The position numbers were made by a program, and so were the translations under genes. Below are positions 18,363 to 27,256 of a stretch of 64,000 nt of DNA, piece after piece (positions within the stretch are counted from its first letter, which is position 1; every line of letters starts with the position of its first letter). This stretch comes from Paenibacillus farraposensis (GTDB taxonomy: Bacteria > Bacillota > Bacilli > Paenibacillales > Paenibacillaceae). Where the stretch lies: the NCBI RefSeq assembly GCF_020736845.1, contig NZ_JAFFQR010000112.1:503415-567414 (forward strand), in the 5' to 3' direction. The notes below the pieces were generated by a model that worked only from the letters and a program-made list of their open reading frames with translations, had not been told where the DNA came from and searched no databases.

Positions 18363-18902
18363 TTACAGATTTTTGTCGCCTGGCTTCCAGTTCATTGGGC
18401 ACAAGCCACCGGATTGCAGAGCTTGCAGTACACGCAATGTTTCATCAACACTGCGGCCTACATCGTTGTGGTTAACCACTTGATATTTCAATTCGCCTTC
18501 TGGATCAATGATGAACAAACCGCGCAATGCAACGCCTTCTTCTTCGATCAGAACGCCATAGTCGCTCGCTGTCTTTTTGGTAATGTCAGAAGCCAACGGG
18601 AAGTTCAGCTTGCCCAGACCGTTGTTTTCTTTAGCTGTATTAATCCATGCTTTGTGACTGTGCACAGAGTCTACACTGATACCCAGAATTTCAGTATCCA
18701 GCTCTTTGAATTGGTCAGCAGCATCGCTCAATGCCGTAATTTCCGTTGGGCACACAAAAGTGAAATCCAGTGGATAGAAGAAAAATACGAGCCATTTGCC
18801 GCGGTAATCGGAAAGCTTCACCGAACCGAATTCCTGACCGTCTCCACTCACTGTTTCCAATGCAAAATCAGGTGCGGGTCTTCCTACCAATCTTTCTGCC
18901 AT
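18363..18902 (-). CDS. Typical 2-Cys peroxiredoxin (AhpC/TSA family, YkuU-like)
   Basis: The 179-residue enzyme reduces H2O2 and organic peroxides using thioredoxin or a similar donor. The peroxidatic Cys is in FYPLDFTFVCPTEI (about residue 51) and the resolving Cys in GGLCPMNW near the C-terminus. Length and motifs match the YkuU/Prx1-type group more than the AhpF-dependent AhpC. The ATG has GGAGG ten bases upstream. A PerR-like box lies above its promoter. Confidence 0.93.
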   Translation of the reverse strand: MAERLVGRPAPDFALETVSGDGQEFGSVKLSDYRGKWLVFFFYPLDFTFVCPTEITALSDAADQFKELDTEILGISVDSVHSHKAWINTAKENNGLGKLNFPLASDITKKTASDYGVLIEEEGVALRGLFIIDPEGELKYQVVNHNDVGRSVDETLRVLQALQSGGLCPMNWKPGDKNL

Positions 18903-18991
18903 AATATGAAATCCTCCTTTAAATATGTAAGAAAAACACCGGTTGTGTTTTCCTCAATCATCTGTATTGGATGAAACAACTTACTTGATAA

Positions 18992-19020
18992 ATGTTATCA
19001 TTCGCAGATATCAAAGTCAA
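18992..19020 (-). promoter_or_regulatory. Sigma-A promoter of the peroxiredoxin gene
   Basis: On the minus strand TTGACT (19020-19015) and TAACAT (18997-18992) are exactly 17 bases apart. The leader is about 85 nt. Confidence 0.65.
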
Positions 19021-19039
19021 TATTGTAACCATTACTTTA

Positions 19040-19054
19040 TTATAATTATTTTAA
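19040..19054 (-). promoter_or_regulatory. PerR-like box upstream of the peroxiredoxin promoter
   Basis: TTATAATTATTTTAA matches 14 of 15 positions of the Bacillus PerR consensus TTATAATTATTATAA. It sits 20 bases upstream of the -35 element. Peroxide control of a peroxiredoxin is expected from known PerR regulons; binding here is inference, and the surroundings are AT-rich. Confidence 0.5.
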
Positions 19055-19164
19055 ACTAGATGAAAAATTCACAATTTATACACATTTTAAACATATCACA
19101 TCCTATGATTCACAAGCAGCCCCCCTGATTACTCAGGAGCTGCCGTTCAAACTTGGTTTAAATA

Positions 19165-19222
19165 AAAAGCCTTCGATATGATTCACTCTATTAACATACT
19201 ATATAATAGGAAGCTTTTTTTT
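19165..19222 (-). terminator. Probable terminator after leuB
   Basis: On the minus strand AAAAGCTTCC near 19221-19211 can pair with GAAGGCTTTTT near 19173-19163, with a large AT-rich loop. It lies about 25 bases past the leuB stop. Confidence 0.4.
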
Positions 19223-19245
19223 CAGTACAGGCTAATTCTCAGCTT

Positions 19246-20322
19246 TTAGCGTATTGCTGCTGCGATCAAATTGCCCATTTGAGCTGTCGAAATGGCTTGG
19301 GATTTATCCACCGCAATATCGGCTGTGCGATGTCCTGCGTCCAGCACCTCAGCTACTGCTTTCTCAATAGCATCAGCTGCCTTCTCGTATCCAAAGGTGA
19401 GGCGGAACATCAAAGCAACGGACAAAATCGTTGCAATAGGATTCGCCAATCCCTCGCCTGCAATGTCAGGCGCCGAGCCGTGCACCGGCTCGTACAGACC
19501 AAAACTGCCTTCCCCAAGTGATGCCGAGGACAACATGCCGATCGACCCGGTCAGCATAGCCGCTTCATCACTTAGAATATCACCAAACATATTTTCCGTT
19601 ACAATGACGTCAAAGCTGGATGGCCGACGCAGCAATTGCATCGCACAATTATCTACCAGTACATGCTCCAGCTCTACATCCGGATAATCTACAGCGACCC
19701 GGTTCACGACCTCCCGCCATAAACGGGAAGTTTCCAGTACGTTAGCTTTATCTACTGAGGCGAGCTTTTTGCGGCGTTTTTGTGCAATCTCAAAGGATTG
19801 GCGAACAATCCGCTCTACTTCTGTCACATTATATGCACAAGTATCCACTGCTTCCTCACCTTGAGCACTTTCACGTCTGAATTTTTCGCCGAAGTAGATG
19901 CCACCCGTCAGTTCACGCACAACGATCAGGTTAGTTCCTTCCAATACCTCCGGCTTTAACGTAGAGGCATCCTTCAGGCAGTCGAACACGACAGCGGGAC
20001 GAAGATTCGAAAACAGGCCAAGCTCTTTGCGAATACCCAGCAGGCCTGTTTCAGGACGAAGCTCCTTAGGATTGTTGTCCCATTGAGGCCCACCTACCGC
20101 CCCCAGCAATACGGCATCTGCAGATTGACATACAGCCAGTGTCTCTTCTGGCAATGGTGTTCCCTTTTTATCAATGGCGATTCCGCCAAACAGCGCATGC
20201 TCCGTTTCAAACGAAAAGCCAAACACTTCTTCCGTACGCTTCAAAATTTTCTCCGCCTCGGCAACCACTTCCGGTCCGATTCCGTCACCAGCTATTACTG
20301 CAATCTTTTTTACGTCTGCCAT
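19246..20322 (-). CDS. leuB: 3-isopropylmalate dehydrogenase
   Basis: This 358-residue enzyme oxidises and decarboxylates 3-isopropylmalate with NAD in leucine synthesis. Family marks are IAVIAGDGIGPEVV at the N-terminus, LGAVGGPQWD, the substrate arginine region RPETGLLGIRKELGLFSNLRP, DKANVLETSRLWR, and MFGDILSDEAAML followed by YEPVHGSAPDIAG. I start it at the ATG at 20322, eight bases after AGGGAG, not at the GTG three codons upstream. It follows leuA but is separated by a clear terminator, so it may have its own promoter or depend on readthrough. leuC and leuD are not in the window. Confidence 0.95.
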   Translation of the reverse strand: MADVKKIAVIAGDGIGPEVVAEAEKILKRTEEVFGFSFETEHALFGGIAIDKKGTPLPEETLAVCQSADAVLLGAVGGPQWDNNPKELRPETGLLGIRKELGLFSNLRPAVVFDCLKDASTLKPEVLEGTNLIVVRELTGGIYFGEKFRRESAQGEEAVDTCAYNVTEVERIVRQSFEIAQKRRKKLASVDKANVLETSRLWREVVNRVAVDYPDVELEHVLVDNCAMQLLRRPSSFDVIVTENMFGDILSDEAAMLTGSIGMLSSASLGEGSFGLYEPVHGSAPDIAGEGLANPIATILSVALMFRLTFGYEKAADAIEKAVAEVLDAGHRTADIAVDKSQAISTAQMGNLIAAAIR

Positions 20323-20460
20323 CACGTACACTCCCTTTGTTATCCAGCCATACGGGCGTATTTTTCATAATTTCTTTGTAACATATCTGACTGGGCTTTG
20401 ACTAAGATATAGAATCTATCAAGTCGATAGGCTTAGCCTATAAGCTGGATTTTTCATGTG

Positions 20461-20498
20461 AAAAAGCAAAAAACAGGACCGGGAACACCCGATCCTGT
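20461..20498 (-). terminator. Terminator between leuA and leuB
   Basis: On the minus strand ACAGGATCGGG pairs with CCCGGTCCTGT (20498-20473), followed by TTTTTTGCTTTTTC. It is a strong intrinsic terminator 30 bases past leuA. Confidence 0.88.
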
Positions 20499-20528
20499 AA
20501 AATATCAATCCCTTTAAACGATATCCAT

Positions 20529-22070
20529 TTAGGAATTGTAATCTACGCGGTTACTATAGTTCTTACGTTTGTCGATCAAACCGTTCAGTGCATCCACATA
20601 AGCCCGGGCGCTTGCTTCCAGAATGTCAGTGCTTACGCCGCGTCCTTGCACAGACAGTCCGTTTTGCGTCAGCACCACATGCACTTCACCCAAAGCGTCC
20701 TTACCGTGGGTAACCGACTTGATGGAATAATCCGACAGTGCGACGCTCTCGCCGCTGGCTTGATCAATCGCGTTGTAGATCGCATCGACAGAACCGTTCC
20801 CTTCAGCCTCCGTCTCAATAACACGGCCTTCATCATTTACCAAACTTACTTTGGCAGAAGGTGTAGTCTTATTGCCATAGGTCACGAACATCGTCTTCAG
20901 CGTGAAGACCTCAGGTGTATCTGCCAGCTTTTCTTCTACTAATGCCAGGATGTCATCATCCGATACTTCCTTCTTCTTGTCAGCCAAATCCTTGAACTGT
21001 CCGAAAGCACGGTTCAGCTCCTCCTCGCTTAATTCGTAGCCCAGTTCGATCAAACGCTCGCGGAAGGCATGGCGTCCGGAATGCTTGCCCAGAACCAGCT
21101 TGCTTTCCTTCAGACCAATACTTTCCGGTGTCATGATTTCGTAGGTCGTTTTTTCCTTCAGCATGCCATCCTGATGGATACCTGATTCATGTGCAAAAGC
21201 ATTCGCACCAACAATCGCCTTGTTCCCCGGTACCACCATACCTGTCAAACGGCTAACCAGACGGCTCGTACGTGCAATTTCAGACAACCGCAGAGATGTT
21301 TTAGCCTGGAAAAATTCCTGTCTCGTCTCCAGCGCCATTGCAATTTCCTCAATAGCTGTATTACCGGCGCGTTCGCCAATCCCATTAATGGTTCCCTCAA
21401 TCTGATCTGCTCCATTCAGGATTGCAGACAGTGTATTTGCGGTAGCCATGCCCAAGTCATTGTGGCAATGCGCACTCAACTGAATTTTTTCCACATCAAT
21501 CACATTTTCCTTGATATGTTTAAAAATATTGCCGTACTCATAAGGCGTCAAGTAGCCCACTGTATCTGGAATATTGACGACAGATGCACCTTCCTGTACA
21601 GCCATCGTGACCATTTCAACGACAAAATCAAGCTCTGTACGACCTGCATCTTCCAAAGAAAATTCCACTTTGGGCAAATATTTTAACCCATAACGAATGG
21701 CGGAACGGGCGGTCTCCAATACCTGTGCCTTCTCCATCCGCAGCTTATGCTGACGGTGAATCGGAGAGGTTGCCAAAAAGATATGGATACACGGGTCTTG
21801 TGCTCCCTTGAGCGCCTCGCGAACTGCATCAATATCCTGCTCTCTTGCACGTGAAAGCCCAATGACTGTTGAATTTTTGACAGCTCTGGCGACCGCATTA
21901 ACAGCAGCCAAGTCTCCTGGTGAAGCAGCCGGGAATCCGGCTTCCATACGGTCGATGCCCAGCTTTTCCAGCTGATGGGCAATCTCTACTTTCTCACGGG
22001 TATTCAAGTTCACGCCTGGTGACTGTTCTCCATCTCTCAACGTTGTGTCAAATATATATATTTTACGCAA
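20529..22070 (-). CDS. leuA: 2-isopropylmalate synthase
   Basis: The 513-residue enzyme condenses acetyl-CoA with 2-oxoisovalerate, the first committed leucine step. It has the catalytic barrel (DTTLRDGEQSPG at residue 8, AHCHNDLG with the metal HxH, GERAGNTAIEE) and a C-terminal LeuA dimer/allosteric domain (about 390-500). The start is TTG at 22070 with GGGAGG upstream. It follows ilvC by 125 bases, which hold a GC-rich hairpin (22109-22140). It is part of the ilv-leu transcript. Confidence 0.96.
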   Translation of the reverse strand: MRKIYIFDTTLRDGEQSPGVNLNTREKVEIAHQLEKLGIDRMEAGFPAASPGDLAAVNAVARAVKNSTVIGLSRAREQDIDAVREALKGAQDPCIHIFLATSPIHRQHKLRMEKAQVLETARSAIRYGLKYLPKVEFSLEDAGRTELDFVVEMVTMAVQEGASVVNIPDTVGYLTPYEYGNIFKHIKENVIDVEKIQLSAHCHNDLGMATANTLSAILNGADQIEGTINGIGERAGNTAIEEIAMALETRQEFFQAKTSLRLSEIARTSRLVSRLTGMVVPGNKAIVGANAFAHESGIHQDGMLKEKTTYEIMTPESIGLKESKLVLGKHSGRHAFRERLIELGYELSEEELNRAFGQFKDLADKKKEVSDDDILALVEEKLADTPEVFTLKTMFVTYGNKTTPSAKVSLVNDEGRVIETEAEGNGSVDAIYNAIDQASGESVALSDYSIKSVTHGKDALGEVHVVLTQNGLSVQGRGVSTDILEASARAYVDALNGLIDKRKNYSNRVDYNS

Positions 22071-22108
22071 CGTAACACACCTCCCTCAGGTTAAGACCTT
22101 TAAATTAC

Positions 22109-22140
22109 AATGCGGCTCACGCAATAAGCAGGGCCGCATT
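22109..22140 (-). other. Hairpin between ilvC and leuA
   Basis: AATGCGGC and GCCGCATT form a perfect 8-bp stem with a 16-nt loop. There is no T tract, so a role in mRNA processing or partial termination within the operon is more likely than full termination. Confidence 0.4.
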
Positions 22141-22195
22141 GAATAATAAGCTTTATAAATGAATCATGTTATCGAGCTCATGATGCAAAAAGAAC

Positions 22196-23188
22196 TTATT
22201 TTTTGATCCAGTGCATCATTTCGCGCAATTGTCCCCCTACCACTTCAATCGGATGGTTGGCTTCGTTACGACGAGTAGCCGTCAAGAATGCACGTCCGGA
22301 TTGGTTTTCAAGGATAAAGTCACGAGCAAATCTACCTTGCTGAATATCAGTCAAAACTTCCTTCATCGCTTTCTTTGTATCTTCGGTTACCACACGTGGT
22401 CCTGTTACATAATCACCGTATTCTGCTGTATTGCTGATGGAATCGCGCATAGATGCCAATCCGCCTTCATACATTAGGTCAACAATCAGCTTAAGCTCAT
22501 GCAAGCATTCAAAGTAAGCCATCTCAGGAGCATAACCTGCTTCAGTCAATGTTTCGAAGCCAGCTTTTACGAGTGCACTCACGCCGCCACACAATACTGC
22601 CTGCTCACCGAACAGATCCGTTTCCGTTTCTTCACGGAAGGAGGTTTCGATTACGCCCGCACGTGTACAACCGATGCCTTTTGCGTAAGCAAGACCGATT
22701 TCTTTGGCTTGGCCCGTTGCATCCTGCTCAATTGCGATCAGACCGGGTACGCCAAAACCTTCCACATAGGTACGACGTACCATATGTCCTGGGGATTTTG
22801 GAGCAACCAACAATACATCGCTATCTTTAGGAGCTACGATTTGTCCAAAATGAACGTTAAAACCATGGGAGAACATAAGAGCTGCGCCTTTTTTCAGATT
22901 AGGTTCAATTTCATTTTTGTACACAGAAGCTTGTGTTTCATCTGGCAACAAAATTTGAACCACATCTGCACGGCTTGTTGCATCAGCTACGTTCAGAACT
23001 TCAAAGCCGTCGTTTCTTGCGACATCAGCTGACTTGCCTTCACGCAAACCAATAACAACATTCACACCACTGTCACGCAAGTTTTGTGCTTGAGCATGTC
23101 CTTGGCTACCGTAACCGATTACGGCAACTGTTTTTCCTTTCAATACGCTAAGCTCTGCATCTCTTTCGTAGTACGTTGTAACTGCCAT
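22196..23188 (-). CDS. ilvC: Ketol-acid reductoisomerase
   Basis: The 330-residue class I enzyme rearranges and reduces acetolactate with NADPH and Mg in Val/Leu/Ile synthesis. The N-terminal Rossmann motif VAVIGYGSQGHAQAQNLRDSG and the knotted C-terminal domain (ETETDLFGEQAVLCGG, SMRDSISNTAEYGD) are present. The ATG at 23188 has AAAGGAGG upstream; the longer frame to 23239 lacks a site. It lies between ilvN and leuA. Confidence 0.97.
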   Translation of the reverse strand: MAVTTYYERDAELSVLKGKTVAVIGYGSQGHAQAQNLRDSGVNVVIGLREGKSADVARNDGFEVLNVADATSRADVVQILLPDETQASVYKNEIEPNLKKGAALMFSHGFNVHFGQIVAPKDSDVLLVAPKSPGHMVRRTYVEGFGVPGLIAIEQDATGQAKEIGLAYAKGIGCTRAGVIETSFREETETDLFGEQAVLCGGVSALVKAGFETLTEAGYAPEMAYFECLHELKLIVDLMYEGGLASMRDSISNTAEYGDYVTGPRVVTEDTKKAMKEVLTDIQQGRFARDFILENQSGRAFLTATRRNEANHPIEVVGGQLREMMHWIKK

Positions 23189-23355
23189 GGTTAATTTCCT
23201 CCTTTTAATTGGACCCTTCATAATGAGCGGGTACTCCAAGAGATTTGGCTTTGCTTCGTCAATTGTATCTGAAAATCCCCTCGAGTCCCCGCTCTTATGC
23301 GGGCGGTTCTTTATTGATGTAATGCGCTGTAACCGTAATTCGTTAAAGCTCCATA

Positions 23356-23841
23356 TTAAGCATTGCCACGCACCATGGCTGTGACCCCGGTTCGGGTCAG
23401 CTCACGAATGCCGTAAGGCTTCAACGATTCAATCATGGCGTCTATTTTTTCGGTATCGCCAATGACCTGAACGATCAGGCTCGTCGTTCCAACGTCGATT
23501 ACAGCTGCTCTGAACGTATCCACCACACCCATGATTTCCGGTCGCTGAGGCGGCTCCGCCTTTACCTTGATCATCGCCAATTCACGGGCAACCATCGGCT
23601 TGGAGCTAAGATCGATGACCTTGATCACATCAACCAGCTTATACAGCTGCTTTTCAATCTGCTCCAGGTTGTTCTCATCTCCTATAGTCACAATGACCAT
23701 ACGGGATAAACCAGCTTCTTCCGATTGGCCGACGGTTATGCTATCAATGTTAAAGCCACGGCGACCAAACAGACCGGACACACGCTGCAAAACGCCGGGA
23801 TGATCATTTACCAGTACAGCAATGGTATTTTTAGTCGTCAT
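23356..23841 (-). CDS. ilvN: Acetolactate synthase small (regulatory) subunit
   Basis: This 161-residue protein has an N-terminal ACT domain (NTIAVLVNDHPGVLQRVSGLF, then GFNIDSITVG), which binds valine for feedback control, and a C-terminal ALS_ss_C domain. It begins one base after the ilvB stop, so the two are translationally coupled and form the holoenzyme. The symbol ilvH is also used for this gene. Confidence 0.95.
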   Translation of the reverse strand: MTTKNTIAVLVNDHPGVLQRVSGLFGRRGFNIDSITVGQSEEAGLSRMVIVTIGDENNLEQIEKQLYKLVDVIKVIDLSSKPMVARELAMIKVKAEPPQRPEIMGVVDTFRAAVIDVGTTSLIVQVIGDTEKIDAMIESLKPYGIRELTRTGVTAMVRGNA

Positions 23842-23842
23842 T

Positions 23843-25588
23843 TTACTCGTCCCCCATCAACATTTGATCAATGGTCGAACCTTGCGTCACCATCGGATAT
23901 ACATTTTCTTCCTTGTTGACTACAAACTCGACAACGACCGGTCCGGGTGTATCAAGTGCCTCTTGCCAAACCCGGCGTGCCTCTTCCTTGTTCGTAGCAC
24001 GCAGACCTTTTACACCGTATGCTTCAGCGAGTTTGACAAAATCCGGGCTGCCAGCCAAATCAATGTGACTGTACCGGTTGTTATAAATCAATTCCTGCCA
24101 TTGGCGAACCATCCCCAGTACCTGATTGTTAATGATTACGATTTTGACCGGGATGTTATTGATAGCACAGATCGCTAACTCCTGCGAACACATTTGCATA
24201 CCGCCGTCTCCGTTGATCGAGATTACCAATCTGTCGGGATTGGCCACCTGAGCGCCAATCGCTGAAGGAAAACCAAAGCCCATCGTTCCCAGTCCACCAG
24301 ATGTCACCCACGAGCGCGGCTGATTGAATTTATAATACTGGGCTGCCCACATTTGATGCTGGCCCACATCCGTCGCTACGATTGCGCCACCCTTGGTCGT
24401 TTCATCCAGCAGTTCAATAACCCATTGCGGCTTGAGCACGGTATCGGAATCTTTATAAGAATAAGGCTTCTCGTTCTTCCATTGCTGAATTTGCGCTCTC
24501 CATGCATCTGCCAGGTTCGCGCGTTTCACATCCTGATTCAGCAATTCCAGTACCGCCTTAACATCGCCTACAATTGGAATATCGGTTGCTACGTTTTTGC
24601 CAATTTCAGCAGGGTCGATATCAATGTGGACGATTTTGGCTTGTGGGGCAAATCCATCCAGTTTGCCTGTTACCCGATCGTCAAAGCGAGCACCGATACA
24701 GATCAGCAGGTCCGACTGCTGAATAGCCTGATTGGAGGTGTATGTTCCGTGCATTCCCGGCATTCCCATCCAGAGCCCATGTCCGCTCGGGAAACCTCCC
24801 AGACCCAATAATGTTGTCGTAATCGGAATTTCCGTTTTACGAACAAATTCATAAAGTGCCTCATGTCCACCGGAGTATACAACTCCGCCACCGGCCAGAA
24901 TGACCGGACGTTCTGCCTCGGAAATGGCCTGAGCCAGCTTGTCTAGTTGAATTTTATTAGGGAGCACTGTCGGATTATAGCCCCGCATGTTCACAGGTTC
25001 TGTTTGTGGAACAAACAGTGTTTGAGCTGCCGAAACATCCTTCGGGATATCGATCAGCACCGGTCCCTTGCGGCCTGTATTAGCAATATGAAATGCCTCA
25101 TGGATGATCCGCGGCAATTCCTCTACGTCTCTTACCAGGTAGCTGTGCTTCGTAATCGGCATTGTAATTCCCGTAATATCAGCCTCCTGGAAAGCATCCG
25201 TTCCAATCAGGGAAGATACAACATTACCCGTGATGACTACCAACGGCACCGAATCCATAAAAGCTGTCGCAATACCAGTTACCAGGTTTGTCGCACCAGG
25301 TCCGGAAGTCGCGATGCAGACCCCAACTTTACCGCTTGCCCGTGCGTAACCATCTGCAGCATGAATAGCTCCTTGCTCGTGACGGGTGAGAACATGCTTA
25401 AAATCCTTAAAGCCATACATGGCATCATAGATATAAAGCACTGCACCACCAGGGTATCCGAAGACACAATCTACTCCCTCCAGCAACAGGCTACGGAGCA
25501 AAATTTCCGAACCTGTAATCACCTCAGGTTTCATCCACTTTTGACGTAATTCATCAGTTGGCCGAACTTCAGGAATTTGTGCACTCAT
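23843..25588 (-). CDS. ilvB: Acetolactate synthase large (catalytic) subunit
   Basis: The 581-residue ThDP enzyme makes acetolactate from pyruvate. The catalytic Glu lies in HEQGAIHAADGYARASG, the FAD domain is central, and the ThDP/Mg motif is GDGGMQMCSQELA, with the usual NN closing it. The ATG at 25588 has AAAGGAGG upstream. It is the first gene after the Leu T-box leader. Confidence 0.97.
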   Translation of the reverse strand: MSAQIPEVRPTDELRQKWMKPEVITGSEILLRSLLLEGVDCVFGYPGGAVLYIYDAMYGFKDFKHVLTRHEQGAIHAADGYARASGKVGVCIATSGPGATNLVTGIATAFMDSVPLVVITGNVVSSLIGTDAFQEADITGITMPITKHSYLVRDVEELPRIIHEAFHIANTGRKGPVLIDIPKDVSAAQTLFVPQTEPVNMRGYNPTVLPNKIQLDKLAQAISEAERPVILAGGGVVYSGGHEALYEFVRKTEIPITTTLLGLGGFPSGHGLWMGMPGMHGTYTSNQAIQQSDLLICIGARFDDRVTGKLDGFAPQAKIVHIDIDPAEIGKNVATDIPIVGDVKAVLELLNQDVKRANLADAWRAQIQQWKNEKPYSYKDSDTVLKPQWVIELLDETTKGGAIVATDVGQHQMWAAQYYKFNQPRSWVTSGGLGTMGFGFPSAIGAQVANPDRLVISINGDGGMQMCSQELAICAINNIPVKIVIINNQVLGMVRQWQELIYNNRYSHIDLAGSPDFVKLAEAYGVKGLRATNKEEARRVWQEALDTPGPVVVEFVVNKEENVYPMVTQGSTIDQMLMGDE

Positions 25589-25631
25589 TGGTCATCCTCC
25601 TTTACAAAATTTACATACAGCTGACATTTGT

Positions 25632-26004
25632 AAAAACAAAAAAACCTTCCATCCCTAGAACAGACTTGCTGTTACTGAGGGACGAAAGGCTGTAGCTTCC
25701 GTGGTACCACCCGTGTTTGCCCGACATCTCGCGATATCGAACCTTGGCAGGTACAGAAATCACAAAGGATTCCTATATCTGGCGTCTGTAACGTAGACCG
25801 TACGATTTTCCCTAATAGGTGATTCAGCGCACCGTTAAATTTCATCGGTCCGAAAGACTTTTCAGGAAAACAGCTCCGAGGTGAGCTCGTTAAAAAGGGA
25901 TTTTGGTGAAGCTTGCAGCTAATGCTTCACTCTCTGAACAAAAGAGCCCTAATCACTTCGTCCTCTTCATTGCCGTTGAGTTCATGTTATTCTTTCAAAT
26001 GTTT
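25632..26004 (-). promoter_or_regulatory. T-box leader sensing tRNA-Leu, upstream of ilvB-ilvN-ilvC-leuA
   Basis: On the minus strand the leader shows a GAAGAGGACGAAGTGA-like Stem I base, a specifier CUC at 25885-25883 in GAGCTCACC, the T-box GGGTGGTACCACGG and a terminator hairpin ending in seven T before ilvB. CUC is a Leu codon, as in the Bacillus ilv-leu leader. The sequence around the specifier lines up with that of the Phe leader (CGGAGC-GTT-CCTGAA), which supports both assignments. Confidence 0.92.
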
Positions 26005-26010
26005 AGACAC

Positions 26011-26039
26011 ATTATATGTCCCCTATCTGGGATAGTCAA
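26011..26039 (-). promoter_or_regulatory. Sigma-A promoter of the ilv-leu operon
   Basis: On the minus strand TTGACT (26039-26034) and TATAAT (26016-26011) are exactly 17 bases apart. Confidence 0.85.
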
Positions 26040-26202
26040 TACCCTGATTTCATAAAAAATAATGTTTTTCTTTTGAAGCGCCTCAGAGTCGCACGCATGT
26101 AATCGGTACCCGCATAGTATAAAAAGACCACATGATAAGACGGGTAAACACCTCCAAAGTCACATCTTGTCTTGTTAGCAGGGGAGAAAAGGAGGCACGC
26201 TT

Positions 26203-26643
26203 ATGATCCGCAAACGCATAGCTCAGGATAATGCAACCATTTTCCGACTCATCGAGCAAGAGCTCGTCCCCCTATCACATTTAAGCGTTCAGGAAATGGA
26301 TCAAATACGCAAAGAATTACCCCGGCGCTTAAACCGGGGCATCACTTTTGTGGCTTGCAGGCCGGATAATGCGCAGGTTGTTGGGTTCATTCATGTTATG
26401 CTGCACGGGGAACTGTTATACATTGATTTGATCGCAATTTCTTCGGCTCATCAAGGTAAGCGCTACGGAAAAAAATTGCTGGAGCATGCTGAGCAATACG
26501 GGCGAATACGACGCTGCAAGCGAGCCAAAGTCATGGTGGACGAAGACAATATCCGGGGAATCCGCTTTTATCTGCGGCACCAATATCATATACTGCGCTT
26601 CGTAGCCCTAAGCCGATGCTACGAACTGGAAAAATCACTATGA
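26203..26643 (+). CDS. GNAT family N-acetyltransferase
   Basis: The 146-residue protein has the GNAT fold: a beta4 segment LLYIDLIAISSAHQGKRYGKKLLEHAE carrying the acetyl-CoA motif (QGKRYGKKL), then VDEDNIRGIRFYLRHQYHI. It should transfer an acetyl group to an unknown amine. The ATG has AAAGGAGG ten bases upstream. It stands alone on the plus strand between the ilv promoter and a convergent small gene. Confidence 0.85.
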   Translation: MIRKRIAQDNATIFRLIEQELVPLSHLSVQEMDQIRKELPRRLNRGITFVACRPDNAQVVGFIHVMLHGELLYIDLIAISSAHQGKRYGKKLLEHAEQYGRIRRCKRAKVMVDEDNIRGIRFYLRHQYHILRFVALSRCYELEKSL

Positions 26644-26676
26644 AGAGCGGCTTCTTGGGATGCTGATCTTGTTATC

Positions 26677-26997
26677 CTAAAAAAAACCAGGGGAATATGG
26701 ATAACCTAATCCAGGATACCCCCCACCAGCATACGGGGCAGGGTCGTATCCATAACCTGGTCCGTAGCCATTATATCCGTAGGCATAAGGAGCCGTGCCG
26801 ATGGCGAGCAGATCAAATAACACCAGGGGAATAATCGCCTTCGTGTGCATTTTTTTATTGCGGTTTGGCTGAAGAATCAGTCGGTTACCCGAAATGCGGA
26901 TCAGCTTGCCGCTGACCTGGGAACCATCCTTGCGAGTAGCATAGATGACTTTGCCGACAAGCTTCTCCACCTGCTTTCTGGTTACTGCCTGTTTCAT
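26677..26997 (-). CDS. Small hypothetical protein with Gly/Tyr/Pro-rich tail
   Basis: The 106-residue product has an N-terminal part resembling a small beta-barrel (KLVGKVIYATRKDGSQVSGK, then IRISGNRLILQPNRNKK), a hydrophobic stretch, and a tail of repeated GYGPGYGYDP/GGGYPGLGYPY-like sequence. The tail resembles spore-coat or surface-associated small proteins, but the function is unknown. The ATG at 26997 has AAGGAGG upstream, which rejects the longer frame to 27162. Confidence 0.7.
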   Translation of the reverse strand: MKQAVTRKQVEKLVGKVIYATRKDGSQVSGKLIRISGNRLILQPNRNKKMHTKAIIPLVLFDLLAIGTAPYAYGYNGYGPGYGYDPAPYAGGGYPGLGYPYSPGFF

Positions 26998-27164
26998 CGT
27001 ATTTCCTCCTTCTTTCAACGGATGGACAGATTGAACGGCTCCTTGATAGCTCTCCACCACCATAAAATAGACTGGAGCTGACAGGGGCCGAGCGTCCGTC
27101 CAATCTGCATAGCACATTCTATTCTGTTCATGCCAGAAGCGTATGTTTAAATGCCTGCACAACC

Positions 27165-27202
27165 TAAAAAATCCGGTGCCTGCGGATGCAGATACCGGAT
27201 TT
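27165..27202 (-). terminator. Terminator of the nucleoside ABC importer operon
   Basis: On the minus strand AAATCCGGT and ACCGGATTT enclose a second paired segment (CTGCATCCGCAG), followed by TTTTTT. Confidence 0.85.
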
Positions 27203-27256
27203 TCAGATGTTTAATTTCAGTTTTAAAGAATACAGTTTTTAGCTGATGATGGCTTA

